Source of the DNA: an uncultured Oscillospiraceae bacterium
Lineage (GTDB): Bacteria > Bacillota > Clostridia > Oscillospirales > Oscillospiraceae
Assembly: GCA_934667815.1 (NCBI GenBank)
Contig: CAKUMO010000019.1
Location: forward strand, 1-49,241
DNA length: 49,241 nucleotides
Reading direction: 5' to 3'
In this document: positions 16,956 through 24,743 of the stretch, piece after piece
How positions within the stretch are numbered: position 1 is the first letter of the stretch
How the letters are laid out: each line of letters starts with the position of its first letter
Translations under genes and position numbers: made by a program
Notes under the pieces: model-generated
What the model was told of the DNA's origin: nothing
Databases searched by the model: none
What the model saw: only the letters and a program-made list of their open reading frames with translations

Positions 16956-18795
16956 GTTGCAGCACCTCCATGGCAGCCTTCGCCAAAGACTCGGCATCCA
17001 GACCGAGCAGGCGGTAAAGATCGTTGATCGTGCCCTGCGGCACAAAGCGGTCGCCTACATTGCAAAGGCGAATACGCGGATTCATGCCGCCCGCACGCAG
17101 CGACGCTGCAATTTCTTTTCCTGCACAACCGATGCGCACGGTCTCCTCCGCAACCAGCAGATTGCCGGTTTTGCGCACGGAGGCGCGGATCGCACTCATG
17201 TCAATGGGCTTGACCGCGGGCAGCTTGATGACCTCGGCCGAAACGCCCTGCTTTTCCAGCAGCGCAGCCGCTGCAAGCAGCTGATTGATGAGCTTGCCGT
17301 AGCCGACAAGCGTAATGTCCTTGCCCGCGCGCAGAAGCGGCGAAGCCGCACAGTCGGTAAATGCACCGTCGCCGCCGCGAGGGTAGCGGACGGCCACCGG
17401 CCCTTTCATTTCCAGAACCGCACGATGCAACATTTGCTCCAGCTCGGCCTGATTTGCGGGGCAGAGCACCTGCATATTCGGCACGGAACGCAGATAATTG
17501 ATGTCAAACAAGCCGTGATGCGTCTCGCCGTCCTCGCCGACAAGCCCGGCGCGATCCACAGCGAACACGACGTGCAGATTCAGCATTGCAACGTCTTGCA
17601 GCAGCATGTCATACGCGCGCTGTAAAAACGTCGAATAAATCGCGACCACAGGGATCATTCCCTGTTTTGCAAGGCCGCCCGCCATTGCTACGGCATGTTC
17701 CTCGGCAATGCCGACATCGAAGCAGCGCTCAGGAAACCGCTTTTCAAAGCCTGCCAGACCGGTCCCGCGCACCATCGCAGCCGTGATTGCGCAAATGCGC
17801 GGCTCCTGCTCCGCGAGTGCGCAGAGTGTGCTGCCGAAGGTGTCGGAAAATGTGGGCAGGTGGCTCGTAAGCTGGGCATGTCCATCCGCAGGGTCAAAGC
17901 TGCCGATGCCATGAAAAACATCAGGATTCAGCTCTGCCGGGCGGTAGCCTCTGCCCTTCTGCGTGATGACATGCAGGAGCACCGGGCGCTTACAATCCTT
18001 GACCAGGCGCAGCATGTATTCCAGCCGTCTGAGGTCGTGGCCGTCCACGGGGCCATAGTATTCAAAGCCCATTTCCTCAAACAGCGTGCAGCCCAACAGC
18101 ATGCGCTTCCAGCGCTCTTTGAGGCGGTGCGTCATGCGATAGACCGCCTTGCCGCCCGGTAATTTGCACGTAACCGTGCGGTATGCTTTTTTCAGGCGAA
18201 AATAGCCCGGCCGCGTGCGCAGCAGGCCCAAATGCTTGGCAATGCCGCCGACGTTCGGCGTGATGGACATTCCGTTGTCGTTCAGAATCACGATGAGCGG
18301 CTCGTTGCTCTCACCGGCATCATTCATGCCCTCGTAGGCCACGCCGCCGGTCATTGCGCCGTCGCCCATCAGGGCAATGACGTGATAATCCTGCTTTAAG
18401 AGCGTTCTGGCACGTGCCATGCCTAACGCCGTGGAAACGGCAGTCGATGCGTGTCCCGCGACAAACGCGTCGGTATCGCTCTCCGAGGGCTTCGGAAAGC
18501 CCGCAAGACCGCCAAAGCTGCGCAGCGTGCGAAACTGGTCTCGGCGGCCGGTCAGGAGCTTATGCACATAGGACTGGTGTCCGACATCGAACAGCAGGCG
18601 GTCTTTCGAGGTGTCAAATACCCGCTCGAGCATGACACTCAGCTCGACCACGCCGAGGTTCGAGGCCAGATGGCCGCCGGTCTGCGCGACATTCAGCACG
18701 AGAAACTGGCGGATCTCCTCACAGAGCTGCGTAAGCTCACGCTCGTTCAGCGAAAGCAAATCCTCCCGCGTGCCAATTTGACTTAAAAGATTCAA
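16945..18795 (-). CDS. dxs: 1-deoxy-D-xylulose-5-phosphate synthase
   Basis: A 616-residue thiamine-diphosphate enzyme that starts isoprenoid synthesis by condensing pyruvate and glyceraldehyde 3-phosphate. The ThDP motif is GDGAMTGG followed by NDAG at about residues 144-165. The pyrimidine-domain glutamate is in GIAEEHAVAMAGGLA, and the C-terminal transketolase domain is complete. The start is a TTG (18795-18793) with only a weak AGGTTGT site. The family's usual N-terminus begins here, and oapA ends 28 bp upstream. Weak starts run through this operon. Confidence 0.95.
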   Translation of the reverse strand: MNLLSQIGTREDLLSLNERELTQLCEEIRQFLVLNVAQTGGHLASNLGVVELSVMLERVFDTSKDRLLFDVGHQSYVHKLLTGRRDQFRTLRSFGGLAGFPKPSESDTDAFVAGHASTAVSTALGMARARTLLKQDYHVIALMGDGAMTGGVAYEGMNDAGESNEPLIVILNDNGMSITPNVGGIAKHLGLLRTRPGYFRLKKAYRTVTCKLPGGKAVYRMTHRLKERWKRMLLGCTLFEEMGFEYYGPVDGHDLRRLEYMLRLVKDCKRPVLLHVITQKGRGYRPAELNPDVFHGIGSFDPADGHAQLTSHLPTFSDTFGSTLCALAEQEPRICAITAAMVRGTGLAGFEKRFPERCFDVGIAEEHAVAMAGGLAKQGMIPVVAIYSTFLQRAYDMLLQDVAMLNLHVVFAVDRAGLVGEDGETHHGLFDINYLRSVPNMQVLCPANQAELEQMLHRAVLEMKGPVAVRYPRGGDGAFTDCAASPLLRAGKDITLVGYGKLINQLLAAAALLEKQGVSAEVIKLPAVKPIDMSAIRASVRKTGNLLVAEETVRIGCAGKEIAASLRAGGMNPRIRLCNVGDRFVPQGTINDLYRLLGLDAESLAKAAMEVLQREA

Positions 18796-18823
18796 AAGCT
18801 ACACAACCTGTCAAATTTGTCAC

Positions 18824-19420
18824 TTATTTTTTGCTTTTCTTCCGGCGAAAAGGTGACTTTATGTAATAGATGATCTTTGCAACAATATGGACGATACTCG
18901 TAGCCCTTCCTGTGGCAATATTCTTACCGAAGGCTTTGCCCGAGATCGTCACACCGGCGACAAGCGCAGACATGATAAGCTGTGACAGCGTATCCGAGTT
19001 GACCGCCGTCAGCGCCTTGACCGCGATGACCGCCGAGGCCGAACCGGAGACGACGCCGCAGATGTCGCCAATGACGTCATTGCAGAAGTTGGAGACCTTC
19101 TCCGCATTGCGCAGGAGCTTCAGAGCCTCCGCCGCGCCGGGCACCTTTTTCGCGGCCATGGAATGGAAAGGCTTCTCATTTGCCGACATCACGGCCACGC
19201 CGATAATATCAAAGACGATGCCAAGCATCACAATGACCAATAACACAACAAACGCCTCGACAAGTTCCGCATCCTCCATGATGCTTGATGAGAGGAAGGA
19301 GATTGTCGAGGACAGTACGACTGCCACAAAAAAGACCGTAATGGCCCATTTATGGTTGTTTTTTTTCTGAGGGGCTTTCTTTTTTCGTTTACTTCGGGGT
19401 TCTTCGTTATTTGCGCTCAC
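18824..19420 (-). CDS. oapA: OLE-associated membrane protein (OapA-like)
   Basis: A 198-residue protein with a very basic N-terminus (about residues 9-24), four predicted membrane helices (about 25-46, 54-78, 118-140 and 149-172) and a basic tail ending RRKKSKK. VFDIIGVAVMSANE in helix 2 recalls the DUF21/CorB-like fold often used to annotate such proteins. The start is GTG (19420) with GGAGG 8 nt upstream. It lies between a large structured RNA and dxs. This is the known place of OapA, the protein that binds OLE RNA and brings it to the membrane; published work links that complex to Mg2+ homeostasis and stress. The family call rests on position, size, charge and topology. Confidence 0.8.
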   Translation of the reverse strand: MSANNEEPRSKRKKKAPQKKNNHKWAITVFFVAVVLSSTISFLSSSIMEDAELVEAFVVLLVIVMLGIVFDIIGVAVMSANEKPFHSMAAKKVPGAAEALKLLRNAEKVSNFCNDVIGDICGVVSGSASAVIAVKALTAVNSDTLSQLIMSALVAGVTISGKAFGKNIATGRATSIVHIVAKIIYYIKSPFRRKKSKK

Positions 19421-19429
19421 GCAAAATTC

Positions 19430-20058
19430 CTCCAGAATAATAAAAAACTGGTGGCAGCAGATAAAGTAAATCTTGCGGCTTAGGTCGGGTTGGATTTCCC
19501 CGTCGGCTGCCGTTCGTCGCCGTTCGGCCGTTTCCGATTAAAGCCTTGCCGGTATGTTACCATAGCCGGTACCCGATTGCCACTTAGCTCGCACTGCAAT
19601 CCTCTATCTGCCACATAACGTCTGCCTAGGTGATTTCCACAACATCACGCACCGATTCTATCCTCTTTTGCAAGCATGGTTTCAAGGGGCAATATCGCTC
19701 TCAGCCGCGGCCACGGCCGGAAACGCTTCACTCCCCAATCCCAGCATACTCACGCAAGGCAGGCTACACTGCACACAGCACACGATTCTGTGCACCGCAA
19801 TGCAGGTTCTATCCTGTTTCGTACGCAGTCCGGGTTCAAAAAAACGGAACTGTACGGCTGTCGCACAAGAACAGGTCTCCACGGTAGCCGGGTCGGTTGG
19901 TATATGCCATTACACCTCGCCCGGGAACCTTAACCCCCAGCACCCACCCTAATCTGGGCGAAAAAAGCAGGCACCACGGACTTCATCGATATGCCCTTAA
20001 AAGGATTTTTAGGCCCTTCTTCGAAATCGGAACGCTTTGACTAGGATACAGCGCCACC
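19430..20058 (-). ncRNA. ole: OLE RNA (ornate, large, extremophilic RNA) candidate
   Basis: This gap of about 620 nt lacks any credible gene, yet it has a sigma-A promoter at its upstream end and many stem-loops on the minus strand. Examples are a GNRA hairpin (TATG-GTAA-CATA closed by CCGG/CCGG, 19549-19569), GCACA/TGTGC (19778-19793), GTGAT/ATCAC (19630-19648) and CCCAG/CTGGG (19936-19958). The length matches OLE RNA (about 600 nt), and the order RNA-oapA-dxs-tlyA is the one described for OLE. Many stretches are rich in GGC/GCC arms separated by purine-rich single strands. The 3' end is not marked by a strong terminator, so it probably continues into oapA and is processed. A covariance-model search would settle it. 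Confidence 0.82.
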
Positions 20059-20064
20059 ATGCTT

Positions 20065-20093
20065 ATCATACCATATCCGCAAGAAATATACAA
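20065..20093 (-). promoter_or_regulatory. Promoter of the OLE-oapA-dxs operon
   Basis: On the minus strand, TTGTAT (20088-20093) and TATGAT (20065-20070) are 17 bp apart. The predicted start near 20058 sets the 5' end of the RNA. Confidence 0.6.
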
Positions 20094-20195
20094 GAGCGAA
20101 GGCATAAAATATTTTCTATTTTCGTTCGTCGTAGACGAATATGCCGGAAAAAGTTTGAATTTTCTGTTAAAAATATAATAATCAAGCAGAAACAG

Positions 20196-20232
20196 CAAGC
20201 GGAGCGCAGCATGTGCAGCGCTCCGCTTTTAG
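20196..20232. terminator. Terminator downstream of the metal ATPase
   Basis: AGCGGAGCGC and GCGCTCCGCT form a 10-bp stem with a 10-nt loop. On the minus strand it follows the ATPase gene and precedes the OLE promoter. T-rich sequence is present on both sides. Confidence 0.6.
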
Positions 20233-20267
20233 AAAGAGTATTCAGAATATTCGTATTTTTCGGATAA

Positions 20268-22097
20268 TCAGGCTCTGCGCATGGCACGCAGCGCATTGAG
20301 GATCGCAATGACCGCAACACCGACATCGGCAAACACGGACATCCAGACCGAGGCGATGCCGAAAGCACCGAGTACGAGGCAGACGGCCTTGACCGCCAGC
20401 GCAAACACGATGTTCTCCTTTGCAATCAGGCAGGTGCGCTTTGCAATGCGTAAAAGTGCGGGCAGCTTCGTAATGTCGTCATTCAGAATGACCGCATCCG
20501 CAGCCTCAACCGCTGCGTCGCTGCCGACGCCGCCCATCGCAATGCCGACGTCCGCCATCGTCAGAACCGGCGCGTCGTTCACGCCGTCGCCCACAAAGGC
20601 CAGTGCGCCCTTACCCTTTTCCTCCGCCAGCAGTGCCTCAACATGCGTGACCTTATCCTGCGGCAGAAGCTGCGCATGGAACTCCGTGATGCCGCACGCC
20701 TGCGCACACTGCTTCGCGGAAGCCTTGTTGTCGCCCGTGAGCATAACGGTTCTCCGAACGCCGTGCTTGTGCAGCGTTTCAAGCATTTCCGGCACACCCT
20801 CGCGCGGCTTGTCGCCGATAACGATGGCACCGAGGCATTCGCCCTCGGCCGCCACGAACAGAACCGTTCCGGCTTCGTCAAGCTCAGGCAGCGTCACGCC
20901 GCATTTCTCCATCAGACGATAGTTGCCGACGGCAACCTTTTTCCCGTCTACAACGGCTGTGATACCGTTGCCCGCCATTTCCATGATGTCAGCGGCCTCG
21001 CCCTCGGGATTCGGGACGGCCTCGCGGATGGTGCGGGAAATGGGATGGTTGGAATACTGCTCGCACAGAGACGCAAGACGCAGGATCTCGTCACGGCGTT
21101 CCTCGGGCAGAACCTTGCGGATGGAAAATTCGCCCGCAGTCAACGTGCCGGTCTTGTCAAACACGAAGGTCGTGGTTTTGGCAAGCTGCTCGAGGGTCAC
21201 GCCGCCCTTGACGACAACACCCAGCTTCGCAGCAGCGCCCATGCCGGAGAAGAACGCCAGCGGCACAGAGATGACCAGCGCACAGGGACAGGAAATGACA
21301 AGGAAGGTCAAGGCACGCGGCAGCCAATCCATAAAGGGCTGGTGGAAGGCCAGCGGCGGCACAGCCGCCAGCAGTACGGCCGCAATGACCACGCTGGGCG
21401 TGTAATACTTGGCAAATTTGGTAATCAGGCGCTCGGCGTTGGCTTTTTTCTCGGCAGCCGACTCCACAAGCGACAGGATGCGCGCAACGGTGGACTGCTC
21501 ATAGGCGCTGTTTGCACGGATCTTCAGAACGCCGTTGAGGTTGACGCTTCCGGAGATAACCTCGCTTCCCTCCGCGACTTCGACGGGCATGGACTCGCCC
21601 GTGACCTTCGCGGTATCCAAGGAGGCTTCGCCCTCGACGACCGTGCCGTCCACCGGGATGCGCTCGCCCGCGCGGACAAGCAGCACGTCGCCCATCTGCA
21701 CCTCCTCCGGCTCGACCTCGACCTCCTCGCCGTCGCGGAGAACGACCGCGCGGTCGGGGCGCAGATCCATCAGTGCGGAGATCGACTGACGTGAGCGCGA
21801 GACCGCAACGCTCTCGAACAGCTCGCCCACCTGGAAGAAGATCATAACGGCTGCGGCTTCCTTCCAATCCTTCATGCCGAGCGCGCCGCAGGTCGCAAGA
21901 CCCATCAGAAATTTCTCATCAAAGAGCTGGCCGTGGAAAATATTCACGATTGCTTCCCACAGCACATCGTAACCGGCCAGAAGCCACGCCGCCAGCATAA
22001 AGCCCATCTGCCACCAGCTTTTCAGGAAAAAGCCGGCAGCAAAGAGCACAAGGCTGACGATGATGCGCGTCAGAAGCTTTTTTTGTTTGCGCGTCAT
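20268..22097 (-). CDS. P1B-type heavy-metal transporting ATPase (Zn2+/Cd2+ type)
   Basis: A 609-residue P1B ATPase that exports metal ions. In order it has N-terminal helices, the actuator loop TGESMPVE, the membrane metal site SCPCALV, the phosphorylation motif DKTGTLT, TGDN and GDGVNDAP. It has no N-terminal metal-binding domain; the separate HMA protein encoded directly upstream supplies one. The start at 22097 overlaps that gene's stop (ATGA). The zinc-type regulator upstream and the CPC motif suggest zinc, cadmium or lead as cargo. Confidence 0.9.
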   Translation of the reverse strand: MTRKQKKLLTRIIVSLVLFAAGFFLKSWWQMGFMLAAWLLAGYDVLWEAIVNIFHGQLFDEKFLMGLATCGALGMKDWKEAAAVMIFFQVGELFESVAVSRSRQSISALMDLRPDRAVVLRDGEEVEVEPEEVQMGDVLLVRAGERIPVDGTVVEGEASLDTAKVTGESMPVEVAEGSEVISGSVNLNGVLKIRANSAYEQSTVARILSLVESAAEKKANAERLITKFAKYYTPSVVIAAVLLAAVPPLAFHQPFMDWLPRALTFLVISCPCALVISVPLAFFSGMGAAAKLGVVVKGGVTLEQLAKTTTFVFDKTGTLTAGEFSIRKVLPEERRDEILRLASLCEQYSNHPISRTIREAVPNPEGEAADIMEMAGNGITAVVDGKKVAVGNYRLMEKCGVTLPELDEAGTVLFVAAEGECLGAIVIGDKPREGVPEMLETLHKHGVRRTVMLTGDNKASAKQCAQACGITEFHAQLLPQDKVTHVEALLAEEKGKGALAFVGDGVNDAPVLTMADVGIAMGGVGSDAAVEAADAVILNDDITKLPALLRIAKRTCLIAKENIVFALAVKAVCLVLGAFGIASVWMSVFADVGVAVIAILNALRAMRRA

Positions 22098-22315
22098 CCG
22101 ATGACCTCGCAATCCGGTTCAACGCGGTGAATGACCTTTTTGATCTTGGAGATGCCCTCGGTTTCATCCACGCCCTCGGCGTATTCGACGATCATTTTCT
22201 GGGTCATGAAGCTGACGGTCACAGAGCTGACCTCCGGCATTTTTGCGATGGCATTTTCCATTTTTGCGGCGCAGTTTGCGCAGTCCAGATCACGAAGCTT
22301 GTAAGTTTTTTTCAT
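22094..22315 (-). CDS. Stand-alone heavy-metal-binding (HMA) domain protein
   Basis: A 73-residue ferredoxin-like HMA domain with the metal loop LDCANCAAKM (CxxC). It probably acts as the detached N-terminal domain of the ATPase encoded next. The ATG at 22315 has GAGGAG 9 nt upstream; a GTG three codons earlier overlaps the arsR stop but sits too close to the ribosome site. Confidence 0.85.
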   Translation of the reverse strand: MKKTYKLRDLDCANCAAKMENAIAKMPEVSSVTVSFMTQKMIVEYAEGVDETEGISKIKKVIHRVEPDCEVIG

Positions 22316-22320
22316 TTCTG

Positions 22321-22620
22321 TCACTCCTCAATATGTTCTTTGGCCATTCCGATGATGGTCTTAACGTGGTCATCTGCCAACGCGTAATATGCCTGACGGC
22401 CCGCACGGCGGCAGTTGACCAGCTTGGCCTGCTTCAGCAGGCGCAGCTGGTGCGATACGGCGGAAATGCTCATGCCCAGCTCCTCGCAGATGTCCGTCAC
22501 GCTCAGCTCCTCCTGAAAAAGAGCATACAGGATGCGGATGCGCGTGGAATCTCCGAACACCTTGAAAAGCTCCGCCATTTCAAACAGGGCGTCCTCGTCC
22601 AGCCGATGGTGCTGTTCCAT
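22321..22620 (-). CDS. ArsR/SmtB-family metal-responsive repressor, zinc type
   Basis: A 99-residue winged-helix repressor with the recognition helix region SVTDICEELGMSISAVSHQLRLLKQA. The last helix reads D-x-H-x10-H-x2-E (DDHVKTIIGMAKEHIEE), the alpha-5 metal site seen in SmtB (Asp, His, His, Glu). The alpha-3 ELCVCD cysteine motif of CadC/ArsR is absent (ELSVTD). This predicts a zinc sensor that releases the operator when zinc is high. ATG 22620 is chosen because GGAGG lies upstream; the frame extends to 22665 through the operator. Confidence 0.9.
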   Translation of the reverse strand: MEQHHRLDEDALFEMAELFKVFGDSTRIRILYALFQEELSVTDICEELGMSISAVSHQLRLLKQAKLVNCRRAGRQAYYALADDHVKTIIGMAKEHIEE

Positions 22621-22645
22621 GTGGTTTCCTCCTTTAGTTGAGCAC

Positions 22646-22706
22646 TTGAATAATTGAGCAATCATTCAACTGTATGAATGGTACCACGCCGTACAGTGAA
22701 TGTCAA
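22646..22706 (-). promoter_or_regulatory. Promoter with SmtB-type operator for the metal-efflux operon
   Basis: The minus-strand boxes TTGACA (22701-22706) and TACCAT (22678-22683) are 17 bp apart. Just downstream, 22646-22669 is a 24-bp imperfect palindrome (TTGAAT...ATTCAA, 20 of 24 positions symmetric) of the 12-2-12 type bound by SmtB-family repressors. Bound repressor would cover the start of transcription. Confidence 0.8.
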
Positions 22707-22729
22707 TAGTTTTTTTGAAATTTTTTAAA

Positions 22730-22767
22730 AAACAGTGATTCTCAAATGAAAGAGAATCACTGTTTCG
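22730..22767 (-). terminator. Terminator after the YitT gene
   Basis: On the minus strand AAACAGTGATTCTC pairs with GAGAATCACTGTTT (8-nt loop) and is followed by a T-run. Confidence 0.85.
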
Positions 22768-22807
22768 ATTATATGTATTTTCGTAAATGGTCGCAGCGAA
22801 GCGTCCG

Positions 22808-23680
22808 TCAAGACTTAATCTTTTTGAAATTTCCCATGGTCTCCTTGACGGAGGAAAGATAGGCAAAGGAACCCGGGAAGCGCTGCATCACGCGCTGGAA
22901 CTCAACAATCTGGTGCTTGTTGATGACACAAATGAGCATGGTCTTGTCCTTGTGCGTAAAGCCGCCGATGGCCGGAACCTCCGTAACACCGTGCTTCAGG
23001 CGCTTCATGAGCGCTTCGGCCAACTCGTCAGGCTGATCGGTGATGATCTCGAACTTGACGGCTTCCTTGAAGCCCTTGAGCATGCTGTCGCTGACATGGC
23101 CGGAAATAAAGCAGTAGACAAGGCAGAGGATGACCGGCTCGATCTGGAAGTCATAAACAAAATAAGAGATTCCCGCAACGACCGCGTTGATGCCGAAAAT
23201 GACCCAGACGAGGTTGTATTCCGGATATTTGTGATGAATGAGCGCGGCGACAAGGTCAGTGCCGCCGGTGCTGCCGCCGATGCGCATAACGCAGCCGTAG
23301 CAGAAGCCGCATACAACGCCCGCCGCCACAGGTGCGAGAATCTTGCTGGTGCCGTTGGCCGTCTGGTAGAGGAAACGGTCGAGCGGAACCTCATATAAAA
23401 GCAACAGCGCCGCAGAAAACGCCGCCGCAAAAACTGCAGAGCGGATCGTATACTTTTTCCCGACAATGAAATACGTCAGAATCAGCAGAGGAATATTGAC
23501 AATGATATTCATATAACCGACTTTGAAATCGAACAGATACTGGATCATGGTCGCAATGCCGGGGATGCCTGCCGGGGCGAACTGATTCGGAAAAATAAAC
23601 AGATGATAGGCGAATCCAAACAGGATCGCGCAGATCACGATCAGGCCGTATTCTCTTACATAGCAAAGCGTTTTCTTCAT
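22808..23680 (-). CDS. YitT/DUF161 family membrane protein with DUF2179 domain
   Basis: A 290-residue protein with about five membrane helices in the first roughly 195 residues (FPNQFAPAGIPGIATMI, GGSTGGTDLVA) and a soluble C-terminal DUF2179 domain (about 210-285; KHGVTEVPAIGGFTHKDKTMLICVI). Members are common in Firmicutes, but their function is not established. GGAG precedes the ATG at 23680. The frame extends to 24127 but runs into the divergent gene. A close match to the Spo0A box lies upstream. Confidence 0.85.
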   Translation of the reverse strand: MKKTLCYVREYGLIVICAILFGFAYHLFIFPNQFAPAGIPGIATMIQYLFDFKVGYMNIIVNIPLLILTYFIVGKKYTIRSAVFAAAFSAALLLLYEVPLDRFLYQTANGTSKILAPVAAGVVCGFCYGCVMRIGGSTGGTDLVAALIHHKYPEYNLVWVIFGINAVVAGISYFVYDFQIEPVILCLVYCFISGHVSDSMLKGFKEAVKFEIITDQPDELAEALMKRLKHGVTEVPAIGGFTHKDKTMLICVINKHQIVEFQRVMQRFPGSFAYLSSVKETMGNFKKIKS

Positions 23681-23743
23681 ATTCGCACTCCTTCGCCGGT
23701 ATTCTGCCAAATGCTCGGCAGCCGCCTCTCCTATATTACAAAC

Positions 23744-23753
23744 TTTTGTCGAA
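23744..23753 (+). promoter_or_regulatory. Candidate Spo0A-binding box
   Basis: TTTTGTCGAA matches the 0A-box core TTGTCGAA. It lies 64 bp upstream of the yitT-like start and 87 bp upstream of the SpoU gene. Short motifs arise by chance, so confidence is limited. Confidence 0.3.
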
Positions 23754-23802
23754 ATGTCAACACCGTCTTTCAGTAGGATTTGCTTTTTTCCTACGGATCG
23801 TT

Positions 23803-23808
23803 TATAAT
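23803..23808 (+). promoter_or_regulatory. -10 box of the SpoU methyltransferase gene
   Basis: TATAAT at 23803-23808 lies 31 nt before the ATG. No good -35 box is visible. Confidence 0.45.
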
Positions 23809-23839
23809 GTGGACAATCGTACACATCAGGAGGCCGAAT

Positions 23840-24661
23840 ATGTCCCGAATCTATGAGATCACCGATTTTTCCGCGCCGGAGCTGGATGTCTATGCGCGAC
23901 TGACGGAGAACCAGCTCGTCAACCGCGCCGACCCTTTGAACGCACTTTTTATTGCGGAAAGCCCACTTGTCATCGGCCGTGCATTGGACGCAGGCTGTGT
24001 TCCGGTGTCCTTTTTGATGGAGAAAAAACACGTCGAGGGCAAAGCCGGAGAAATTCTTGCCCGCTGCCCGGACGTACCGGTCTTTGTCTCGGAACTGGAG
24101 GTACTGACGCAGCTCACGGGATTTCATCTGACACGCGGGATGCTTTGCGCCATGCGTCGGCCGCTTCTGCCGACAGCGGAGGAGGTCTGCCGAAGCGCAC
24201 AGCGTATCGCCGTGCTGGAAAATGTGATGAATCCGACAAACCTCGGCGCGATTTTCCGCTCTGCCGCCGCGCTGGGGATGCAGGCGGTGCTGCTGACGAG
24301 TGCGGGAAGTGATCCGCTCTATCGCCGTGCGCTGCGCGTGAGCATGGGCACGGTCTTTCAGGTGCCTTGGAGCTACCTGCCGGAAAACGACGCTTGGACG
24401 GAGCGGCTACACCGGCTGGGCTTCAAGACCGTCGCCATGGCGCTGCGCGAGGACTCGCTGCACATTGCCGATCCGCGCTTGCAGGCAGAGCCGAAGCTCG
24501 CGGTCGTCCTTGGCACGGAGGGCGACGGTCTCGCCTCCGACACCATCGCCGCCTGCGACTACACCGTCCGCATTCCGATGACGCACAACGTGGATTCCCT
24601 GAACGTCGCCGCCGCAAGTGCGGTCGCGTTTTACCAGCTCGGCGCCTGCCATATCGTCTGA
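23840..24661 (+). CDS. SpoU/TrmH-family RNA 2'-O-ribose methyltransferase
   Basis: A 273-residue SPOUT methyltransferase with an N-terminal substrate-binding domain (about 1-115) and a C-terminal trefoil-knot domain. The SpoU motifs are NVMNPTNLGAIFRSA (motif 1), VVLGTEGDGL (motif 2) and IPMTHNVDSLNVAAASAVAFY (motif 3). The substrate is rRNA or tRNA; the position modified cannot be told. The ATG at 23840 has CAGGAGG upstream and is preferred over in-frame ATGs at 23780 and 23807. Confidence 0.92.
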   Translation: MSRIYEITDFSAPELDVYARLTENQLVNRADPLNALFIAESPLVIGRALDAGCVPVSFLMEKKHVEGKAGEILARCPDVPVFVSELEVLTQLTGFHLTRGMLCAMRRPLLPTAEEVCRSAQRIAVLENVMNPTNLGAIFRSAAALGMQAVLLTSAGSDPLYRRALRVSMGTVFQVPWSYLPENDAWTERLHRLGFKTVAMALREDSLHIADPRLQAEPKLAVVLGTEGDGLASDTIAACDYTVRIPMTHNVDSLNVAAASAVAFYQLGACHIV

Positions 24662-24703
24662 ACATCGAAAGTCACAACGTGAATACTATAAACTTGTCTG
24701 CGT

Positions 24704-24738
24704 GCAAAGGCAGCGCTTCGTTGAAGCGCTGCCTTTGC
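24704..24738. terminator. Bidirectional terminator
   Basis: A perfect 16-bp inverted repeat (24704-24719 / 24723-24738; GCAAAGGCAGCGCTTC) with a 3-nt loop lies between convergent genes. Confidence 0.75.
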
Positions 24739-24743
24739 ATGAT

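Noticed and set aside
19630..19952. Small open frames inside the OLE RNA region
   Set aside because: They lack family sequence and consistent ribosome sites, and they overlap the hairpins of the RNA.
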